NCBI RefSeq assembly: GCF_028737255.1
Contig: NZ_JAQZAN010000011.1
Location: forward strand, 1 to 64,000
Direction of reading: 5' to 3'
DNA: 64,000 nt
Source: Actinomycetospora straminea
GTDB taxonomy: Bacteria > Actinomycetota > Actinomycetes > Mycobacteriales > Pseudonocardiaceae
Both the position numbers and the translations under genes were made by a program. Under the pieces are notes generated by a model. The model was given only the letters and a program-made list of their open reading frames with translations, ran no database searches and had not been told where the DNA came from. Below, piece after piece: positions 32,716 to 40,873 of the stretch (the first letter of the stretch is position 1; the number at the start of each line of letters is the position of its first letter).

Positions 32716-33945
32716 TCAGCGGTCTCCGCCACGCTCGGGTCCACCCCGATCGCCACCGCCGTGCTGGCCACCGCCACCGCCACCGCCACCGCCACCGCCG
32801 CTGTCCGCGCGATCGCGGTCGCCCTCAACGCCCGTGTCCCCGCTCGAGGCGGCGGCCCGCGGGGGCGGGTCGTCACGGGTCGGCTCGTCCGACGGATCGT
32901 CCGACGGAGCCCCGGTGGACGGCGGCGAGGTCGGGGTCGAGGAGGACGGCGAGGTCGTGTTCGGCGGCGGGGTCGAGGACGACGGCACCGTCGGCCCGGC
33001 ACCCGGCGAGGACCCACCACCGGCACCACCACCGACACCTTCGGCTCCACCCGCACCGCCGGTGGCTCCACCGCCGGGAGCGGTCGGCGGCCCACCCGGT
33101 CCGCCGCCCACGCCCCCCGGCACCCCGCCCGGCGTCTCCGCCGGCACCCCGCCCGGCACGAGCCCCGTCGCCGCGGCCAGCGACGGCGTGGGCGACGAGG
33201 CTCCGGGCGAGGACGTGCCCTCGCGCAGGCCGAGGTCGTCGATCGCGCCCGCGGTGGGCGAGGCCGGACCGGCCCCGGGGGCCCCGGCGAGCCCGGGCGC
33301 CGGGAGCTGGCCGACCGGCGTACCGGGAAACCCGTCGCCGACCGAGCCGCTGGTGTCGAACCCGTTGGTGGTCGCGGCGACCGCGGCACCGACCGTCGCC
33401 ACCGCCGCGGCTGCGAGGCACACGGCGGCGATCGGGACCCAGCGGTCGCGCTCCGCGGGCACGGCGGCGGGCGCCGCAGGAGCCGGGGGCAACGCCGCCC
33501 GGGTCCCGAGCGCGGCGATCTCCCGGGCCGCGACGGACTCCGGGCTCGCGGTCCCGGTGGCGAGGCCGAGGCGGTGGGCGAAGGCGAGCGCACCGTGCGC
33601 CAGCCGGCGCTCCACGACCTCGACCGGGACGCCGTCGAGGTCGGCGATCTCGGGTGCGGCCGTCCCCTGCGCGTGGCGCAGGACCAGCGCCCGGCGCTGG
33701 ACGGACGGGAGCGCCTCGAGGGCCCGCTCCGCCGGAGCAGCCGGGGCAGCCGGAGCAGCCGGAGCAGCCGGAGGAGCCGGAGCCGCCACTCGCCCGGGAC
33801 GGGCGCGCACCGCGTGCGCCGCGCCGGTGGCGGGACCGACGGGCGCGAGGACGTCGGTGTCGTCGCTCGCCCTCGGGCGGCGCACCGTCCGCGTCGGCAC
33901 GACCACCGCGCCGAACGGCGGGGGCGCCGCCCGCCCGGCGGTCAC
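32716..33945 (-). CDS. membrane protein with sigma-region-4-like head and Gly/Pro/Ser-rich exterior
   Basis: A 409-residue protein in three parts. Cytoplasmic about 1-165: an Ala-Pro repeat hinge (about 55-72), then LPSVQRRALVLRHAQGTAAPEIADL and VERRLAHGALAFAHRLG, which look like the helix-turn-helix of sigma factor region 4. One membrane helix about 170-195 (VPIAAVCLAAAAVATVGAAVAA). The rest is a disordered Gly/Pro/Ser/Thr-rich outer region ending in a Gly tract and basic residues. GTG start overlaps the stop of the DivIVA-like gene, so both are coupled. It may be a membrane-tethered DNA-binding or scaffold protein; this is inference. Confidence 0.65.
   Translation of the reverse strand: MTAGRAAPPPFGAVVVPTRTVRRPRASDDTDVLAPVGPATGAAHAVRARPGRVAAPAPPAAPAAPAAPAAPAERALEALPSVQRRALVLRHAQGTAAPEIADLDGVPVEVVERRLAHGALAFAHRLGLATGTASPESVAAREIAALGTRAALPPAPAAPAAVPAERDRWVPIAAVCLAAAAVATVGAAVAATTNGFDTSGSVGDGFPGTPVGQLPAPGLAGAPGAGPASPTAGAIDDLGLREGTSSPGASSPTPSLAAATGLVPGGVPAETPGGVPGGVGGGPGGPPTAPGGGATGGAGGAEGVGGGAGGGSSPGAGPTVPSSSTPPPNTTSPSSSTPTSPPSTGAPSDDPSDEPTRDDPPPRAAASSGDTGVEGDRDRADSGGGGGGGGGGGQHGGGDRGGPERGGDR
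32761..32802. repeat. hexanucleotide-like CCACCG tract coding for poly-Gly
   Basis: A run of CCACCG units in the 3' part of the membrane protein gene, read on the minus strand as an uninterrupted glycine run of 12. Such tracts can vary in length by slippage. Confidence 0.7.
33725..33790. repeat. GGAGCAGCC-type tandem repeat coding for Ala-Ala-Pro
   Basis: Near-identical 9-bp units (CCGGAGCAG and variants) encode a repeated Ala-Pro-Ala hinge in the cytoplasmic part of the same membrane protein. It probably acts as a stiff linker. Confidence 0.65.
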
Positions 33946-34748
33946 GACGAACCGGCCCCGTCGAGGCGCGCGCCCTGGTCGGCCTGCGCCGGTTGCGCGA
34001 CGGTGGTCGCCTGGAGCGCCGCGGGCGCGGCCTGGAGGTGGCGCTCGCGCGCGGGCAGCTGTCCCGACAGCGACTCGAGCAGGCGCCCGAGGTCGGTGCG
34101 CACTCCGTCGTGCAGGCCCTTGAGGCGCTGCAGCTCGTTCTCCGCCTCGGTGTGGCGGCGACGGATGATCGCCTCGGTGTCGTCGCGGCGGCGCTGGGCC
34201 TCGGCCTCGGCGTCGCGGGTGATCTGCTCGGCGCCCATCCGCGCCTCGGCGAGCGTCTGCTCGGCCTCCTCGCGGGTCGAGGCGGCCTGCTCGTCGAGCT
34301 CGCGCTCCCGATCGTCGAGGTCGCCGCGACGGCGCGTGGCCTCCTCGTCGAGCGCGGCCCGGCGGGCGGCGAGGTTCTGCTCGACGTCCTGACGGTGGGC
34401 CTCGGCCTCCTTGCGCGTGCGCTCCATCAGCGCCGAGGCCTCGCGGGCGGCGGTGGCCCGCGCGTTGGCGGCCTCCTGCTCCGCGACGCGCAGGACGCGC
34501 TCGATGCGGTGGCCGAAGCCGCCCTCCACGGCCGAGTCACCGTCGCCCTGGCGCTCCGGGCGGGTCCGGACACGGGTGAGCTCCGCCTCGGCGTCCTCGG
34601 CGCGCTGCTGCTCCTGCCGGTGGGCGTGCTCGAGCATCTCGACACGTGCGAGCAGGGCCTGCACGTGCCCGTCGACCTGGTTCGGGTTGTAGCCCCGCTT
34701 CGTCAGGTCGAACACATTGGTCTGAGTGGCATCCCCCGACTGGGTCAC
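33942..34748 (-). CDS. DivIVA-domain coiled-coil protein
   Basis: A 268-residue protein. The DivIVA membrane-curvature head is at about residues 12-40 (FDLTKRGYNPNQVDGHVQALL), followed by nearly continuous coiled coil to about residue 230, dense in Glu, Arg and Ala. Family members mark poles or septa in actinobacteria and recruit growth machinery. GTG start at 34748. The stop overlaps the start of the membrane protein with the sigma-like head, suggesting that the two act together. A much longer open frame upstream is a shadow over the M20 gene. Confidence 0.85.
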   Translation of the reverse strand: MTQSGDATQTNVFDLTKRGYNPNQVDGHVQALLARVEMLEHAHRQEQQRAEDAEAELTRVRTRPERQGDGDSAVEGGFGHRIERVLRVAEQEAANARATAAREASALMERTRKEAEAHRQDVEQNLAARRAALDEEATRRRGDLDDRERELDEQAASTREEAEQTLAEARMGAEQITRDAEAEAQRRRDDTEAIIRRRHTEAENELQRLKGLHDGVRTDLGRLLESLSGQLPARERHLQAAPAALQATTVAQPAQADQGARLDGAGSS

Positions 34749-34846
34749 GAGGGCGGACCCTAACTCACCCGATCGCGCACCATCACCCCTCCTCCGCAAC
34801 ATTCCGGTGACCCGACCGTGACCTTGTTGGACCACAGACGTGTGGT

Positions 34847-36010
34847 TCAGGAGCCGTCGGGCGCGATGAGTCCCGCGAGCAGGGCGATCCGCACCGGCAG
34901 GTCGGCGACGACGACGTGCTCGTGCTCGGCGTGCGCCCCGCCGCCGCTGGCCCCGAGCCCGTCGAGCACCGGCAGCCCGGCCGCGGCGAGGATGTTGCCG
35001 TCGCTGGCGCCGCCGACCTCGCGCGGATCGACCGCCACCCCGAGCGACGCCAGCACGGCTTCCGCCCGCGCGACCATGCCCGGCGCCGGCGTCGACCACG
35101 GCGGCCGGTTCCACCCACCGGCGATCTCGATCCGCACCCGCGGATCGGCAGGCCGCCACGCCGCCAACGCCGCCGTCACCCGCGCGGCCTCGGCGTCCGT
35201 GCGCGCCCGCACGTCGATCTCCATCCGCGCGTGGTCGGCGACGACGTTGGGTCGCGTGCCCCCGGTCAGCACGCCGACGTTGACCGTCGTGCCGGCGGCC
35301 GGGTCGGCGAGCCCGGCCAGGTACGAGGTGAGCGCGGCGAGCGCGTGCACCGCCGAGGCGCCCGCCTCCGGGTCCAGCCCCGCGTGCGCGCCCACCCCGG
35401 TCGCCGTCACCGTCCACAGCCCGACGCCCTTGCGGGCGGTCTTCACGGTGCCCGCGACGGCGCCGGGCTCGAGCACGAGCACGGCCTCGGCGCCCGCGGC
35501 CGCGTCGACGAGCGACGACCGCGACCCCAGGCTCCCGACCTCCTCGTCGGCGTTGACCAGCAATCGCACCGACGGCCGCGCCACCCCGAGGGCGTCCAGC
35601 GCGGCCACCGCGTAGACGCCCACCACCAGGCCGGCCTTCATGTCGAACACGCCGGGGCCGCGCGCCACCCCGTCGGTGACGGTGAACGGCCGCGCCGCGA
35701 CCGTCCCGGCCTCGAACACGGTGTCGAGGTGCCCGAGCAGCACCACGGTCCCGTCCCGCGATCCCGGCGCGTCCACCTGCAGCACCGCGCCGGGGCCCGC
35801 GCCGAGCGTCGTCGCCGTCGAGCCCGTCCAGGTCTCCAGCACCCAGCCGGTCAGCACGGCCGCGCCCGCCGCGAGCAGCACCGGGTCGGTGCTGGGGGTC
35901 TCGGTGTCGACGAGGACGGCGAGGTCGTCGACGATCTCGTCGAGGCACCCGGACGCCCAGTCCCGGACCGCGCTCGTCCGACCCGCAGCGGGCTCCGCCT
36001 CGGTCGCCAT
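34847..36010 (-). CDS. M20 family metallopeptidase (carboxypeptidase G2-like)
   Basis: A 387-residue zinc-dependent amidohydrolase. Visible metal and catalytic residues: HLDTV (first His and catalytic Asp), GPGVFDMKAG (bridging Asp), ADEEVGS (general base Glu and next Glu) and the dimerisation-domain GAHAG. Closest style is glutamate carboxypeptidase; it should cut an acyl-amino acid or peptide bond in the cytosol, with no signal peptide visible. It starts 42 nt after the stop of a MetE-like gene and is likely the last gene of that operon. Confidence 0.88.
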   Translation of the reverse strand: MATEAEPAAGRTSAVRDWASGCLDEIVDDLAVLVDTETPSTDPVLLAAGAAVLTGWVLETWTGSTATTLGAGPGAVLQVDAPGSRDGTVVLLGHLDTVFEAGTVAARPFTVTDGVARGPGVFDMKAGLVVGVYAVAALDALGVARPSVRLLVNADEEVGSLGSRSSLVDAAAGAEAVLVLEPGAVAGTVKTARKGVGLWTVTATGVGAHAGLDPEAGASAVHALAALTSYLAGLADPAAGTTVNVGVLTGGTRPNVVADHARMEIDVRARTDAEAARVTAALAAWRPADPRVRIEIAGGWNRPPWSTPAPGMVARAEAVLASLGVAVDPREVGGASDGNILAAAGLPVLDGLGASGGGAHAEHEHVVVADLPVRIALLAGLIAPDGS

Positions 36011-36052
36011 CGCGCGACCCTCCCCGAGCGGCCGCCGAGGATCAAGGACGGT

Positions 36053-37117
36053 TCACGACCAGGCGAGATCCGCGGTCCGCACGACGAGCTCGAGCTTGCG
36101 CCGCTGGTCGTCGGGCGTGAGCTCGTTGCCCTCCCAGGTGCTCGCGAACCCGCACTGTGGGCTGAGGGCGAGCCGCTCCAGGGGGAGGTGGGTCGCGGCC
36201 TCGTCGATCCGCCGCCGCAGGTCGTCGACGGACTCCGGCTCGGGGTGCTTGGTGGTGACCAGGCCGAGCACGGCGGTCGTGCCGGGGCGCACGTGGCGCA
36301 ACGAAGCGAACCCGCCGGCGCGGGCGTCGTCGTACTCGAGCAGCAGCCGGTCGTAGTCCGCCTCCGAGAACAGGACCTCGCCCATCTCGTCGTAGGGCAC
36401 CGAGCTCTCGTACATGCTGCGGTAGTTGCCGCGGCAGATGTGGATCCCGGTGACGACGTCGTCGGGCAGCCCGTCGAACACCCGGCGGTCGGTCCGGACG
36501 TAGGAGGCGAGCTGCTCGGACCACCGGTCCGGGTCGGGGAAGAGGCGCCGGTTGTCCAGGAACGTGTACTTCGGGGCGTCGAGCTGCAGGTAGCGCACGC
36601 CGGCGTCGGCGAGCTCCCGCGCCTGCCGGTTCATGATCGCGACGAGGTCGTCGAGGAACTCCTGCGGGTCGGCGTACGCCCGGTCGGAGACGCCGGCGGT
36701 CCAGTAGCTCAGGAAGTTCGTGGGGACGGGCAGCGTCACCTTCACCGGCCGGTCGGCGTGGGCGAGCAGGAACGCGGCCTCGACGTCGACGAGGCTGCCG
36801 CGCGGGGTCAGCCGCGAGGCCACGACGGGCGAGGTGTGCGACGCGGTCCGCCCGTCCGGGGCGGTCCAGGTGCGCGTGAAGCCCTCGGGGTCGAAGCCGT
36901 CGGTGACGTCGAGGACCGGACCGTGCCAGATGCGCCGGCGCATCTCCCCGTCCCCGACCACGGGCAGCCCGACGGATCGCTGCAGCTCGAGGACGTCGAG
37001 CACGGCCTGGTCCTGCAGCGGGCGGAGGTCGGTGACGCCGTCCGCCATGGCCTCCCGCAGGGCGGCGGGCCGCAGGAACGACCCCACCGTCTCGGCCCGG
37101 ATCGTCATGTCAGCCAT
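36053..37117 (-). CDS. MetE C-terminal-like zinc alkyltransferase (copy 1)
   Basis: A 354-residue TIM-barrel protein of the cobalamin-independent methionine synthase family but lacking the N-terminal MetE half. The thiol-activating zinc ligands are kept: His226 and Cys228 in GIHICRGN and Cys322 in LSPQCGF. DAPKYTFLDNR after strand 4 is a substrate-loop. Members transfer a methyl or alkyl group to or from a thiol; donor here unknown. ATG at 37117 overlaps the end of the second MetE-like gene by 8 nt. The pair is only distantly similar, so they are likely different subunits or act on different steps. Confidence 0.82.
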   Translation of the reverse strand: MADMTIRAETVGSFLRPAALREAMADGVTDLRPLQDQAVLDVLELQRSVGLPVVGDGEMRRRIWHGPVLDVTDGFDPEGFTRTWTAPDGRTASHTSPVVASRLTPRGSLVDVEAAFLLAHADRPVKVTLPVPTNFLSYWTAGVSDRAYADPQEFLDDLVAIMNRQARELADAGVRYLQLDAPKYTFLDNRRLFPDPDRWSEQLASYVRTDRRVFDGLPDDVVTGIHICRGNYRSMYESSVPYDEMGEVLFSEADYDRLLLEYDDARAGGFASLRHVRPGTTAVLGLVTTKHPEPESVDDLRRRIDEAATHLPLERLALSPQCGFASTWEGNELTPDDQRRKLELVVRTADLAWS

Positions 37118-38141
37118 CGCGGCGCACCCTCTCCGCGGCCTGCGCGGCCGCCGTCATCTTGGCGATCGCGAGGTTGCGGGGCACCCGCCGCAGCCCGCAG
37201 TCCGTCGAGATCTCCAGGGCCTCCGCGCTGCGGTACTTCAGGCACGTCCGCAGGCGCTCGACGAGGTCGTCGGGGGTCTCGGCGTAGTGCGTCTTGATGT
37301 CCACCAGGCCCGCCGAGAGGATGCGGCCCGGGTCCCACTGGCCGACGAGGTCGATCTCGGCCATCTCGCGCCCGCCGAACTCGAGGCTGAAGCCGTGGAC
37401 GTGCGCGTCGAGCAGCGTCGGGAAGAGCCAGCGGTAGGTCCGCTTCGCGTAGGGCAGGCGGCGGAACGAGCCGAAGCAGATGTGCACCGTGAAGGTGCAG
37501 CCCGAGAACCCGTCCACGACCTGGTTGATGACGTCGACCATCGCCTGCGGCGTCCGGTCGTCGTCGGCGACGGCAGGGGTGATCGGCTCCTCGAGCTGGA
37601 TGTAGTCGCAGCCCGCGTCGAGCAGCTCCTGGATGTGCCCGCGCAGCGCCGGGACCAGCGCCTGCGCGCACGCCTTGCGCGAGGGGTACACGTCGCGGAA
37701 GTCCAGCTCGGTGGTCATGCCGTACGGGCCCGGCATGCCGACGCGCGGGCGACGGTCGGTGGCGGCGCGCAGGAAGCGGTACTCGCCGACGAAGTCCCAC
37801 ATCCAGCTCAGGTCGTCGAGCGGCTCGGTGACCTTCCAGACGTCGAGCATGTCGTAGCCCAGCGCGCCGAGGCGTCGCGGCGCCGGCTGCAGGACGAGGC
37901 CGGGCAGCGCGGCGGTGATGTTCTCGATCCAGCCGCGGCGGCGGTGCTCGCCGTCGGTGACGATGTCGAGCCCGCAGCGCTCCTGGTCGCCGATCGCGAG
38001 GCGGCAGTAGTCGTCGTAGAGCTCGCGCTCGTCGTCCGGCCCGAAGCGCCCGGCGGCCTCGGCCGGCTCCACGACGTCCCACCAGCCCGGCCGCGCCCAG
38101 CCGCCGGTGGTGGTCACCGCGATCTCGGTGTTGACGGTCAT
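37110..38141 (-). CDS. MetE C-terminal-like zinc alkyltransferase (copy 2)
   Basis: A 343-residue paralogue with the same barrel and zinc site: His220 and Cys222 in TVHICFGSF and Cys315 in ISTDCGL. It has a Trp-rich N-terminal half (GGWARPGWWDVVEP, DLSWMWDFVGEYRFL) not shared with copy 1, and LEEPITP supplies an acidic residue near the metal. Start ATG at 38141 sits on the stop codon of the inositol-monophosphatase-like gene. A stand-alone methionine synthase role is possible but the operon context suggests catabolic alkyl transfer. Confidence 0.82.
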   Translation of the reverse strand: MTVNTEIAVTTTGGWARPGWWDVVEPAEAAGRFGPDDERELYDDYCRLAIGDQERCGLDIVTDGEHRRRGWIENITAALPGLVLQPAPRRLGALGYDMLDVWKVTEPLDDLSWMWDFVGEYRFLRAATDRRPRVGMPGPYGMTTELDFRDVYPSRKACAQALVPALRGHIQELLDAGCDYIQLEEPITPAVADDDRTPQAMVDVINQVVDGFSGCTFTVHICFGSFRRLPYAKRTYRWLFPTLLDAHVHGFSLEFGGREMAEIDLVGQWDPGRILSAGLVDIKTHYAETPDDLVERLRTCLKYRSAEALEISTDCGLRRVPRNLAIAKMTAAAQAAERVRRDG

Positions 38142-38953
38142 CAGCCCTCCTCGAAGCGCATGCCGGTGGCCGCGACGAGCTCGTCGTGGACCGCGCCGCC
38201 GCAGCTGGCGACGATGTCGTGGCGGACCGACCCGTCCCGGACCCGCCCGGCGAAGTCGGTGACGCGCCCGCCGGCCTCCTCGACGAGCAGCCGTCCGCCC
38301 GCGACGTCCCACGGCGCCATGTCCCGCTCGACGTAGCCGCCGAGGTGCCCCGCGGCCAGGTGGGCCATGACGAGCGCGGGCGCGCCGGGGAAGCGGACCC
38401 CGCCCGCGACCGTGAGCATCGCCCGCATGAGGCGGGCGAACTCGGCGATCACGGCGGGGTCGGCCGACTGGGCCTGCACGCACACGACGACCTCGGCCGC
38501 GCGCGTCGCCGGCGACACGCCGAGAGGCCGCCCGTTGCAGGTGGCGCCGCCCCCGCGGACGGCGGCGTAGAGCTCGTCGCGCAGCGGGTCGTGGACGGCG
38601 GCGACGACCGGGTCGCCGTCGAGGGTCGCCGACACCGCGGTCGCGAACCACGGGAAGCCGTCGATGAACGCGCGGGTGCCGTCGAGGGGGTCGACCCACC
38701 AGCACAGGCCGGCGACCGGCTCGCTCGTGTCGGGGGCGTCCTCCTCGCCGAGCACGACGTCGTCGGGGCGCTCGGCCCGGATCGCGGCGACGACGGCCTC
38801 CTGCGCGGCCAGGTCGGCCGAGGAGCTGACGTCGACCCGGGCGTCCTTGAGGGTCACCTCGAGCACCTTGTCCTGGTACTCGAGCAGCACCGCTCCGCCG
38901 GCGCGGGCTGCGCGCTCGGCGACGCCGGCCAGCTCCGTGAGGTCGGCCGTCAC
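38141..38953 (-). CDS. inositol monophosphatase family phosphatase
   Basis: A 270-residue Mg-dependent, Li-sensitive-type phosphatase. Metal-binding motifs are present: GEED (about 69-72), WVDPLDGTRAF (about 86-96) and the C-terminal APWDVAGG. The substrate may be a sugar phosphate or the product of the neighbouring phosphohistidine enzyme. GTG start overlaps the stop of that gene (GTGA), and its own stop overlaps the start of MetE-like copy 2, so three genes are tightly coupled. Confidence 0.88.
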   Translation of the reverse strand: MTADLTELAGVAERAARAGGAVLLEYQDKVLEVTLKDARVDVSSSADLAAQEAVVAAIRAERPDDVVLGEEDAPDTSEPVAGLCWWVDPLDGTRAFIDGFPWFATAVSATLDGDPVVAAVHDPLRDELYAAVRGGGATCNGRPLGVSPATRAAEVVVCVQAQSADPAVIAEFARLMRAMLTVAGGVRFPGAPALVMAHLAAGHLGGYVERDMAPWDVAGGRLLVEEAGGRVTDFAGRVRDGSVRHDIVASCGGAVHDELVAATGMRFEEG

Positions 38954-40707
38954 CCCAGCACCTCCACCACGCCGCGGTCGCCGTCGATGCGCACGCGGTC
39001 GCCGGTGGTGATCGTCGAGGTGGCGACGCCGGTGCCGACGACGCACGGGATGCCGTACTCGCGGGCGATGATCGCGGTGTGCGACAGGGTGCCGCCGGTG
39101 TCGGTGACACAGCCGCTGACCAGCCCGAACACCGGTGTCCACTCGGTGGTCGTGCCGCCGCAGACGAGGATGTCGCCGTCGCGGACCTGGTCGATGTCCT
39201 GCGCGGCGCGCACGACGCGCGCGGTGCCGACCACGGTCCCGCGGGCGGCCGGGAAGCCCGACAGCGACGCCGTGGCCCGCTGCGCCTTGATCGTCGCGAA
39301 GTACTCCGGGGTGAGCCCGAACAGCTCGGTCATGATCGGGTCGTTGACCGCGTCCGGCACCGTCCCGACGACGGGCGGGAGCTCGCCGCCCCGCGCCGAC
39401 CAGTGGTCGTGGTAGTCGCGGCGCGCGGTCACCAGCGACCGGCAGTCGCCCGGGCCGCCGCTGCCGTCCGGGCCCTCGAGCAGGTCGAGCAGCTCGTGGC
39501 GGAACAGGAAGAACACGTCCTCGCGCGCGTCGAGCACCCCGTCGGCGACGAGCCGCTCGGCCGCCGCCAGCGTCAGGCGCCGGACCGGGAGGTGGACGCG
39601 GCGGTCGATGAGGAAGTTGTGCTCCTCGTTCCACCACACGAAGTTCGCGGAGCGGTTGGACGCCAGCGCCGCGTCGAAACGGGTGCGGTCCTCCTCGGTG
39701 AGCGAGGCACGGGCCTCGTCGACGAGACGGTCGCGCTCGGCGAGCACGTCGCGGCGCGCGGCGGCGAAGTCGTGGCCCTCGGGACGGGTGAGGAACTCGC
39801 GGATCGTGCCCAGCGGCGTCGCCGGGTGCTCGGCCCAGGAGGGCCGGTCCATCGTCGCGGTCTCGTCGGTGCGCTGGCCCCAGACCGCGAGGAACGCCTC
39901 GAGCTCGCCCCACCACGCCGGCCCGTTCGGCTCCCGCTCGAGCGCGGCCCGGACGTCCTCGACGGTCGGCTCGGCGAGGGCCCCGGCGACGCCGAGCTCG
40001 CGGGCCCGTCCGGCGAGGCGCCAGAGCTCCTCGTCGGTGCGCAGGTAGGCGGTCTCCTCGCCGGCGAGCCACTTCGGGATCTGGCCGGTCTCCAGCCCGA
40101 GGTCGGTGACGAGACCGAAGAGCGCGACGTAGTTGGCCGCGAGCAGGTACATGACCTCGAAGTGCACGCCCCACGCGCGGCGGTGGAACGCGATCGTGTC
40201 GACCAGGGCCGCGCGCAGCTCCGCGCGGTCCATCGCGTCGACGTCCAGCCCGTCGAAGTGGGTGTAGGCGGCCTCGAGCTCGGCGCGGTAGCCCGCCCAG
40301 TAGCTCGCGAAGTCGGCCAGCCGCGGCCCCGCGAACGCGCCGAAGCGCTCGGCGCGCGCGCCCATCTGCCAGATCGAGGTGATGGGGCACTGGCCGAGGT
40401 AGACGTGGACACCGGCGATCCGGTTGACCATGCCGGCGGTCGGCGGGATGCCGACGATCTCGGCGCCGTACTGGGTGCCCCAGGTCTGGGCATCCTCGAG
40501 CAGCCCCATGCTCGCCGGCGTGATGCCCTCGGCGAAGTGCTGGGAGTCCCGCATCCAGAAGCGGCCCTCGTCGGCGCGCGTGAAGGGCGCCAGCGGCTCG
40601 GCCAGGAACGGCCGGGACTCCAGGCGCGGCTCGTAGCCGGGGTAGAAGTCGCCGTCGGCGTACTCGCCGAGGGGGATGACCGTGCTCGACTCTTCCGTGA
40701 TCGTCAC
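38950..40707 (-). CDS. PEP-utilising swivel-domain protein with unrecognised substrate domain
   Basis: A 585-residue protein. The C-terminal about 80 residues are a swivelling phosphohistidine domain (GGTLSHTAIIAREYGIPCVVGTG, His543), as in PEP synthase, rifampicin phosphotransferase and the alpha subunit of phenylphosphate synthase. The first about 480 residues are largely helical (WWNEEHNFLIDRRVHLPVRRL is the most conserved-looking part) and no ATP-grasp domain is visible. An ATP-binding partner must come from elsewhere, or phosphate comes from PEP. GTG start at 40707. It heads the five-gene minus-strand operon opposite the AraC regulator. Confidence 0.8.
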   Translation of the reverse strand: MTITEESSTVIPLGEYADGDFYPGYEPRLESRPFLAEPLAPFTRADEGRFWMRDSQHFAEGITPASMGLLEDAQTWGTQYGAEIVGIPPTAGMVNRIAGVHVYLGQCPITSIWQMGARAERFGAFAGPRLADFASYWAGYRAELEAAYTHFDGLDVDAMDRAELRAALVDTIAFHRRAWGVHFEVMYLLAANYVALFGLVTDLGLETGQIPKWLAGEETAYLRTDEELWRLAGRARELGVAGALAEPTVEDVRAALEREPNGPAWWGELEAFLAVWGQRTDETATMDRPSWAEHPATPLGTIREFLTRPEGHDFAAARRDVLAERDRLVDEARASLTEEDRTRFDAALASNRSANFVWWNEEHNFLIDRRVHLPVRRLTLAAAERLVADGVLDAREDVFFLFRHELLDLLEGPDGSGGPGDCRSLVTARRDYHDHWSARGGELPPVVGTVPDAVNDPIMTELFGLTPEYFATIKAQRATASLSGFPAARGTVVGTARVVRAAQDIDQVRDGDILVCGGTTTEWTPVFGLVSGCVTDTGGTLSHTAIIAREYGIPCVVGTGVATSTITTGDRVRIDGDRGVVEVLG

Positions 40708-40777
40708 CGGCTCACGTCCTCGTGCTGGGCTGCGGTGGCGCGACGCTAGGAGCGGGTGACGGGCGATCGGTAGCCGC

Positions 40778-40804
40778 TTCCGGCGGCGCCGTCCGGTTCC
40801 GGCG
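40778..40804. promoter_or_regulatory. direct repeats between AraC gene and target operon
   Basis: TTCCGGCG at 40778-40785 and again at 40797-40804, 19 bp apart, lie in the 166-bp divergent region. A spacing of two helical turns is typical for AraC-type half-sites. A TTGACA -35-like hexamer (40820-40825) points toward the AraC gene. Confidence 0.4.
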
Positions 40805-40873
40805 AGCCGGGTGTGGCCCTTGACACCCTCGCCGGGTCCGACCAGCGTCGGGCGCGGCACGAGGAGGTGCGGG

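Noticed and set aside
32761-32802. Tandem repeat as CRISPR or minisatellite element
   Set aside because: The units are codon repeats for glycine within a coding frame and lack spacers.
33942-35948. Single 668-residue protein joining DivIVA with upstream sequence
   Set aside because: The upstream part is an Arg/Gly shadow over the M20 gene; the DivIVA head supports the start at 34748.
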